From contig SGPM01000019.1 of assembly GCA_004802725.1 (NCBI GenBank), positions 62,001 to 126,000 on the forward strand: a DNA stretch of 64,000 nt, given 5' to 3'. Below are positions 57,038 through 64,000 of this stretch, in pieces (the stretch's first letter is position 1; every line of letters starts with the position of its first letter). A program made the translations under genes and the position numbers. Under the pieces are notes generated by a model that was given only the letters and a program-made list of their open reading frames with translations, did not search any database and was not told the origin of the DNA. The stretch is from Antrodiella citrinella. Lineage: Eukaryota; Basidiomycota; Agaricomycetes; Polyporales; Steccherinaceae.

Positions 57038-60000
57038 ATGCTACCTCGTACCTACAGCCGGAGACAACAGCGGCAGTCTAAAGCTTCCGAAGCTCTTTCA
57101 GACACTTCGTCAGACAGAAGCTTGAGCCCTTCGAGACGCAAGCGACGAAAGGTCGAGGTCGAGACTGCCCATACGTCTCCCCATGCTCCGGAGGACTTGG
57201 ACAAAGAAACACTCGCTGCGGAAGTCTTTCACAGACTGGTTCCATCGAAGTCCGAGGGTGAGCATGCTTGCAGTATTTCATTTGTGCCGCAGTTGCACGT
57301 CGATGTCGCCGAGGTGTGTATGTTCACCAATGAACATGCTGTCACCAATCGGAGCAATCTCGTTGGAGACATTTGGTGCAGATGTAGTTGCTGTATGGAC
57401 CGTGCTAGTGAAGAGCATTATTTTGACTTCATATTCAGGTATTCGCAATGGTCGTGCTACTTCACCGACGTCGCTACGTAGTGCCAGGCAGACCGCAACA
57501 AGGGCCGCTACAAGTCGTACTCAATCCGTTCACGGTGCTCAAAGTAGGACTCGGAGTATACCTCACAACATTGCTTCGTCCTCATCTCACACACCTCGTG
57601 CCACATCTGTCCTTGCCGCTCCGCCTCTTTCATCCGACAAGACGGTCAAAAATCTGTCCGACCTTTTCGACTTCCACGAACGCCAAGATACTATAGAGAA
57701 GCCAGTCAGCAAGGGTGGCGGGGTGGCGAGACGTATGCTGCGACGTACCAAGACAGATCCCTCTGTCGACGTTTCGAGCACGCCCGAAGTACAAGCAGGA
57801 CCCTCGACTCGGCGCAAGCTGAGCAGGGAGAAGACAGAAATCATTCGCATTGCTCCTGGTAGCCTACCCTCTACACCTACGAAACCGGGCTCATTCGAGG
57901 ATCCTGCTATGGTTCGTCCTTTGCTTGCTGGCGCGAGCTCAAATGTACGCACCTATGGAGGCAAATCCCGTTCGTTCTTGGTCGCTCTTGGCACTAGCGG
58001 GAATCCCGCTGAAGATGATGAACCCTTGGAGGACGACCCCGAGGACGATTTTACGATTCGGGAGTCTTATAACGAGCTACGTGAGCGTTGGGGAGTAGAC
58101 AACTCAGATCATGATCCTTACCCAGAGCCGTCCATCTCTCCGGGCAGGCGTAAGGGAAAGGGTAGGCAAGCGGAGACACCTGTCGCCCACCTACCCAATG
58201 GTATGATGAATGATCTGAAGAGCATCACCGAGTTAAGGAGCAAAGGAGAGTCTCGCCGGTTTTTGGATGACGTTGGGTACCTCTTTGAAGGGCTCGAGTC
58301 AACCGCTGCTCTCAGTGTTCGACGTGGGAGGTGAGCAGACAAATGTGTGTTTGATGTCCTGAGCATTTATCCCCTACCAGCGCTATGGAAATTGTCAGCA
58401 AACTATGCGATGTGGAGTTCGCTCGTAAGGCCAAAGCTACCGATTTTCTTGGACGAACGTGGGACTCTCTCCGCGAAGGTGGAGGGGGTAAGGGTGACAA
58501 GGTCAGCTCATCGAGTACGATGTGTTTCTTCCTCTCACCATTCCCCATAGGTGTTGGATACTATCCTTGTATTCTTCATCTCCTTAGTCGCTCGTGATCC
58601 CCGCGACTTGCCCGAAGTCATGTTGAAGCCGGATTTTAACTCTGTCTTGTTCGGCCTACTAGCTTCCCTTGACAAGATCAATGATCCGCTATGGCTCCTG
58701 TCGTGTGGACTGAGTGACGTCGAACTCAGACATGCCGGCATCGCAAAGACTGACAAGACATTGGTGAGTTCACATGGTTGTTGTGACTCAAATCAATGAA
58801 TAACGTTCCTTAGCTTCATGGTATACATACATTGATACGCAAGAAATCTGAGCTTTTTGGAGAGGAATCCGCTGTGCGTGTTGCTTTCCTTATATAATGC
58901 GAACTGATCTTCTCATTGCATGCCCAGATCTCCAATCGACTACTGATAGGATACACCTTGTCGGCTCTTCCGCCGCACCTTCATTCCTCGTCGGATGTCC
59001 ACATCCTTTTGAACGATTTTCTCTCTGAGACTGAGCACATATCGTCCAGAATAACCTCCTATGCGTCCGGTCTCCCTCTAATTCCTCCTCTGCAATCGTC
59101 TTCGCGCATGCTCGCCTTTTCCTTCTTGCATATCGACCACTGTCTCCGGCTGCTGGACTCATACTTGCTCAGACAATGGTCCCAATCAGACGACCCATCG
59201 ACTGACGACATCCGATCGATGGAGAACGCTGACACTCGTCAAGTACTGTCTCGCCTAATTGCCATCTGTGCGGCCACCGCTATGGCTTTACATGAAGATA
59301 GCCTTTTCGCGTTGCGTGATACAGGTCTGTTCATATATGTTCATGTCAGACGATCTGCGCTGACTTGCTAAAACCCTTGAAATGATTTAGCTCATCGATG
59401 CATGGAATCGTCGTTCAGAGTCCTCATCAATCTCACTCACGACAATGTGGATATATGTCAGACAATCGCGGAGGACCCCCTCACTCTGTTGACTCTCATA
59501 CGTATAGTCGTAACGTCACACAGAGAACGCATGGCTTTCAATGTCCAGCAGGAGAGCGCGAGCGATCCAGGTGAGACGGACACTGCCGCTCAATTAGTCG
59601 ACAGACTCTGCCTTGCTCTCGGAGTTCTTACGAATCTGGTTCAGAACGACCGAATGGTTCATCTCTCGCTGCAGGAACTCAGTAAGGCCCTTCAACGTTA
59701 CTGGTTGGCATTACGAATCTGATTCTCCCCAATATTTTTAGAAGTCGATCTTCGTTGTAGAGGGCAACGGAGGTGTAGTACTGCCTGTCGGTGCCAGTCA
59801 CCGGTCAGTGGACTTGACTGTCTAGCGTCGGTGTATCTTGAGTTTTGCAAGCTCGACGCCGAGCTGGATGTGGTCGTACGCGGGCATATCGCGATCCTCT
59901 TCGGTCTTCTTATGCGTGGGAATACCGATGTCCAGCGGATGCTGTTGGAGAAGCTGCCCGGCACAACAAACAAGAAGAAACTTGCTGGTCTCGTGGACAA

Positions 60001-60208
60001 TGCCCGAGAATTTGCCTTGTTCTATGTTGAGTTCGCCAAGAAGGCGTCAGCTGCTACCGAAGGCCGGAACGAGGAGGAAGGCAGTAGGGAGGGTCCGGTC
60101 GCTGGTGACGTTGACATGCGACAAGTGCTGCGTGACACTCAGGGAGAGTCCGTGGCCCGAGATGTTCTCTCGTTCTTGACGAGTCTGCGTGACCAGACAC
60201 GTTCATAA
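57038..60208 (+). CDS. WPL1: WAPL-type cohesin release factor
   Basis: Eight exons (57038..57257, 57439..58330, 58381..58501, 58551..58763, 58814..58873, 58928..59324, 59391..59681, 59742..60208) encode about 886 residues, an exact codon multiple. The N-terminus is basic, Ser/Arg-rich and disordered (TYSRRQQRQSKASEALSDTS). The conserved WAPL domain begins near residue 340: NDLKSITELRSKGESRRFLD, DVGYLFEGLES, then LDTILVFFISLVARDPRDLP and MESSFRVLINLTHDNVD. It ends SVYLEFCKLDAELDVVVRGH, IAILFGLLMRGN. WAPL with Pds5 opens cohesin rings on chromosomes. The intron after exon 1 (181 nt) is longer than usual, and an earlier exon-2 start within it is possible. Confidence 0.9.
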
Positions 60209-60736
60209 CCGAACATGACCGACATTCATTGCGATACCCTTCCTGCAACATGATGGACACCGACGCGCCACCCCTGAAGTTAGACTCGAACGAATCATAG
60301 CGTGAGCGACCATACTCAATCTGTTTGAAGACAAAACACTGACGCCTGAGTAGGTTGGGATGATCTATATTAGCCATAAAGATAAAGATCCTTATAATAC
60401 AGTACTGGTGTCTAATTTCTACTCTACTCGGACGAAACGCATGTTCGAAGTCATGATACCAACTTCCACATCGAACGACAAGATGCTTCTAAAGACCCCC
60501 AGCGAAGTCACAACGGACCGTTGGCAAATACAGAACACAACGCCAATGACCCTCAATCATCACGCGCCACACCACAAGATCCTTAATACTCCAGTGCGTG
60601 ACTTGGAGAATGCTTAATGCAGACAATTTTTCATACTCTCAGTCATTGCTGAATATGCTACTTGTATTGCGGACCGTGCTGAAGTATAAGTACTGCACAG
60701 GACACTTCCTTTCAATCATACAAGGCTCCAATCATC
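60209..60736. other. Intergenic region upstream of GH51 gene
   Basis: 528 bp, 3' flank of WAPL and promoter of the arabinofuranosidase gene. No gene recognised. Confidence 0.4.
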
Positions 60737-63700
60737 ATGGCTCGTTTTCGCAATTGGGTATTAGCATTTGTTCCTACTCTCATCTCGAGCTGTATCGCAG
60801 CGACAGTTGTCGTCGTCAACGAAACTGCCAGCCATGCGATTCCGTCTACACTGTGTGAGTACATCGACATACGCTGCATTTGGAAGCAGCTCATATTGTC
60901 CGAATAATCAGTTGGCCAAATGTTCGAGGTGCGCAATTATAATGACGTTGGGCTGAAATTCCAACGTTGATTTTTATGCATATGGTCATGATGCAAGGAT
61001 ATCAACGTGCGTTTTGAACTCTTTGTCGCCTTTTCGATGGTGCTAACTTCTTCTACCTACAGCACGTGAGTAACAGCTCATCGCATGCATCCTTTTGTCT
61101 CATCGCTACTTTCAGAGCGGAGATGGTGGACTTTATGCTGAGCGTAAGGTTATATATTCTATAGGTAGCCATCCTTCAAACTCACTTCTCAACGACGTCT
61201 TAGTTCTGCAAAATCGTGCGTTCCAACAAGTAACCCCTAGTATGTTACTTCAAGGAAGGACTCTTTTTGTTGTTATCGTTCAAAGTACTTCTTGCAGATA
61301 CCACGGACGCTCTCACTGCATGGCACGCCGTAAATGGAGCCTTGCTGGATGTCATCGCGGATCCTAAACCTGTATCTGCCGCTCTACCTAATTCACTTCA
61401 GGTGAGTATCCCCGCTGGCCAGAAGGGCGCTGTTGGATTCCGCAATGAAGGGTTCTGGGGTACGAATCTCACCTTCAACTGTCCATGACCATGATGTTCA
61501 CATATATTTCCCTACGTCAGGTATCAAAGTGAATTCATCTTGGACATACGACGCGTCTTTCTACTACAAATTCCCGGCACGCTCTTCTTTCAGAGGCAGT
61601 CTGACAGTAGGCCTTCAAAACTCGGCTGGACGACTGCTTTCCTCGAAGCGTATCAATGTCAGCGGTGCTACAACCTCCTGGACTGATGTTCAAGTTGCAT
61701 TGAAACCTACAACTTCCGCTCACGACACCAACAATAGTTTCGTGATTACTGTTGAAGGAGCTGGAGGCCAAACGATCAATTTTGCTATGTTCTCTCTTTT
61801 CCCTCCCACCTTCAAGAGCAGACCGAATGGGATGAGGATAGATATCGCGGAGGTGATTTGTTGCCGTACTAATGCCTGTATTTCCTTGGAGTTGACGTCG
61901 GGGTTTGCACAGGCTTTGATAGAGATGGGCCCTTCTTTCTTCAGGTTTCCCGGAGGCAATAATTTGGTACGCAATAGTCTGGCTCAGATATTCGTATCTA
62001 ATTCCTCTTCCTACAGGAGGTATATTCCTTTTACATTTGAATCATTCGTTCGGGATGTACAAATGACGTTGTCGTTAGGGCCAAACAGTCGACACTCGCT
62101 GGCAATGGAATGCGACTGTCGGGTCTCTACTTGACAGACCAGGTCGAGTGGGTGATTGGGGTTATGTGAACACCGAGTGAGTAGAATGGGCGTTGAAATC
62201 AAAAACCATATGAGGTTGATCGCCTGCGCAGTGGGTTGGGGCTCCTAGAGTATCTGACGTTCTTCGAAGATGCTGGGATGGAGCCCATTATGGCTGTTTG
62301 GTCAGGTCAGTACTCAGTTGATTTTAGAAGATTTGCATCGTAGTGACTTGCACTGAAAGGTTATACTCTTGGAGGCACGAACCTCGCAGAAGACCAGCTG
62401 GCACCGTACATTGTACAGGCCAGAGATCAAGTCAGTCTGAAAATTCTCATGTTACGTACGATTTTTTACCCACTTCGTCCTTGGCAGATCAACTTTGTAG
62501 TCGGTGACCCTAAGACCAGTGCTCCAGGTGAGTGAGATTCGAAGCACGGCTTTAAGAGAGCTCTATCTGACAGGCCCCCTCCGCAGCCGCTCTTCGTGCT
62601 TCCCTAGGGCATCCCGAACCGTTCTCCCTGAGATATGTGGAGGTCGGAAATGAGGTGAACTCCTTGCTTTGCAAGTACGGCTTATTTCTCATTGTTTGAT
62701 ATGAATTACAGGACTTCTTCGCAGCTGAAACGTGTGTCCATGTATTATGTTAAGTGCTGAGACATTTTGTCTGAACACGTTTCAACAGCTATACCTACCG
62801 ATGGCACGATATCGTCGCCAACTTGAGTTTCGAGTTCCCTCAATTGCGTGAGTTCGAAGTCATAGATATACATTCAAGTTCTTGCTCTGAAACTTGGACA
62901 ACATATCCAGAATTCATTGCCACTTCAGACACCTTCGATCCTATCCTCTCCCCGAATCCCACGCAATATGATGTGCATGTCTATCAAACTCCAGGTGCGT
63001 CTGTAATCACCGAGGTGTTTGGTGGTCGATTAGTTTACCTGCTCTGGCAGGTTGGTTCGCTCAAAACTCCTTTATATATGATGGCTTCGAAGTGAGTAAC
63101 AAAATATTGCACTCTCAGGGAACTCACTGCTAACAATACATCAGCGCAACGGGACAACATACTTTGAGGTGCATACCTTTGGAGCATCCTTCTATCGCGA
63201 TCAGCTCATAGTTTCGTAGGGCGAGTATGCTGCGATTTCCACAAATGCGAACAACCTCTTCGGAACCCCCGACCAAGGTCGTCTTCTCTTCCCAACTATG
63301 CAAAGTAAGTTGAGATATGATCGATATTACAATCGTTCTGATTCCGATGTTCAACTGCCTCTCAGGTTCGACTGGTGAGGCCGCATTCATGACCGGGCTT
63401 GAAAGGAACAGCGATATTGTATTTGCTGCATCCTATGCTCCTCTACTTCAGGTGGGCGTTTTTTATACGATGAGTATGGCGACTGAAGTCTGTCATAGCA
63501 TGTGAATTCAACGCAGTGGGTACGTGCATGTCTCGCTCCGAGTAAAGCTGTCTGACTACATCTTCATAGACCCCTGACCTGATCAGTTTCGAGTACGCTA
63601 CATCGATTTGATATCCGTCTTCCTACTCACCGACCGTTTAGTGCCGGACAAGTCTACAAGTCGACTAGTTTCTATACGCAGAAAGTACGTCGCGATCCAT

Positions 63701-64000
63701 GACAAATATGCGCCTCCTACTGAACTGCATGACAATAGCTTTTCAGTCTGAGGAAGAACAGAGGCGACGAATACCTCCCAAGTACGCTGCCTTCTCCAAG
63801 TGGCACACTATTTTGGAGCGTTACAAGAGTCAAAACATCTGGAGACGTCATCATCAAGGTCCAAACATTCCTTCGTCCCTAGGTTCCAGCACAGACTGAC
63901 CTGTCAACGGACAGATCTCTAACATCGTCGGAACGGCTGCCGATGTGACTTTCCAGCTACCTTTCAATTCAGTTGCCTCAACCGGATCATTGCAGCTTTT
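60737..64000 (+). CDS. GH51 alpha-L-arabinofuranosidase, secreted, cut by window edge
   Basis: More than twenty exons begin at ATG 60737; exon 1 (60737..60854) encodes a signal peptide (WVLAFVPTLISSCIAATVVV). Micro-exons follow: 60912..60928, 60998..61006, 61063..61065, then 61116 on. They assemble LFGQMFEDINHSGDGGLYAE. Later blocks: [60 protein letters not shown] (acid/base Glu in GNED), QYDVHVYQTPGWFAQNSFIY and YFEGEYAAISTNANNLF (nucleophile Glu), then PDLISFDAGQVYKSTSFYTQ. It removes terminal arabinofuranose from plant arabinan or arabinoxylan outside the cell. The gene has no visible damage; the last exons are outside the window. Confidence 0.93.

Noticed and set aside
1..64000. tRNA genes (GGTTCGAANCC-type B boxes), CRISPR arrays, rRNA
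   Set aside because: The few GTTCGA words found lie in coding exons without a matching cloverleaf, and no regularly spaced repeat array or rRNA-like sequence was seen.

Overview
This window is nuclear DNA from a filamentous basidiomycete, most likely an agaricomycete. Almost every gene is broken by short introns of about 45-60 bases with GT..AG ends. The gene set fits: a DUF1996-WSC secreted protein, a GH51 arabinofuranosidase, a LYC1-type lysine acetyltransferase, an F-box/LRR protein, fungal APH-fold kinases and Ran1-like kinases. I see no prophage, CRISPR array, rRNA, tRNA or intact transposon. All coding models are spliced joins read by eye from splice consensus and remembered family motifs; no search was run.

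Layout. 1-7 kb: 5' part of an amidase (-), a small acidic protein with an RPA-interacting-like motif (+), a glutathione S-transferase (-) flanked by two decayed pieces of a cyclophilin gene, the intact cyclophilin (+) and the TFIIA small subunit (+). 7-18 kb: an F-box/LRR protein (-), 2.2 kb without a clear gene, an APH-fold kinase with large insertions (+), a purine-biased repeat tract, a single-pass membrane protein (-) and a LYC1-like acetyltransferase (+). 18-28 kb: proteasome subunit RPN1 (-) divergent from a PTEN-like phosphatase (+), a seven-helix receptor-like protein (+) and a CBS-domain protein (-). 28-40 kb: a 2,376-residue Furry/Tao3/Mor2 morphogenesis protein (+) and MLH1 (-), with two ACGCGT boxes upstream of MLH1. 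40-50 kb: an unknown 540-residue protein (+), 3.4 kb of gene-poor DNA with perfect palindromes, the DUF1996-WSC protein (+) and a RING+RRM protein (-). 50-64 kb: a tandem pair of Ran1-like kinases (+), a two-BIR Bir1/survivin-type protein (-) divergent from WAPL (+), and a GH51 alpha-L-arabinofuranosidase (+) cut by the window edge.

Functional themes. Several genes act in chromosome maintenance and cell-cycle control (BIR1, WAPL, MLH1, Ran1-like kinases, RING+RRM protein). Others serve growth polarity and signalling (Furry-type scaffold, PTEN, receptor-like protein), protein turnover (RPN1, F-box) and plant-wall or surface functions (GH51, DUF1996-WSC). Divergent pairs share short promoters, most strikingly BIR1/WAPL with 194 bp between start codons.

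Most unusual features: 3-, 9- and 17-nt micro-exons in the GH51 gene that carry conserved active-site-region residues; a cyclophilin duplicate whose two ends lie on either side of a GST gene; and four phased copies of a small hairpin element ending at the start codon of the second kinase.
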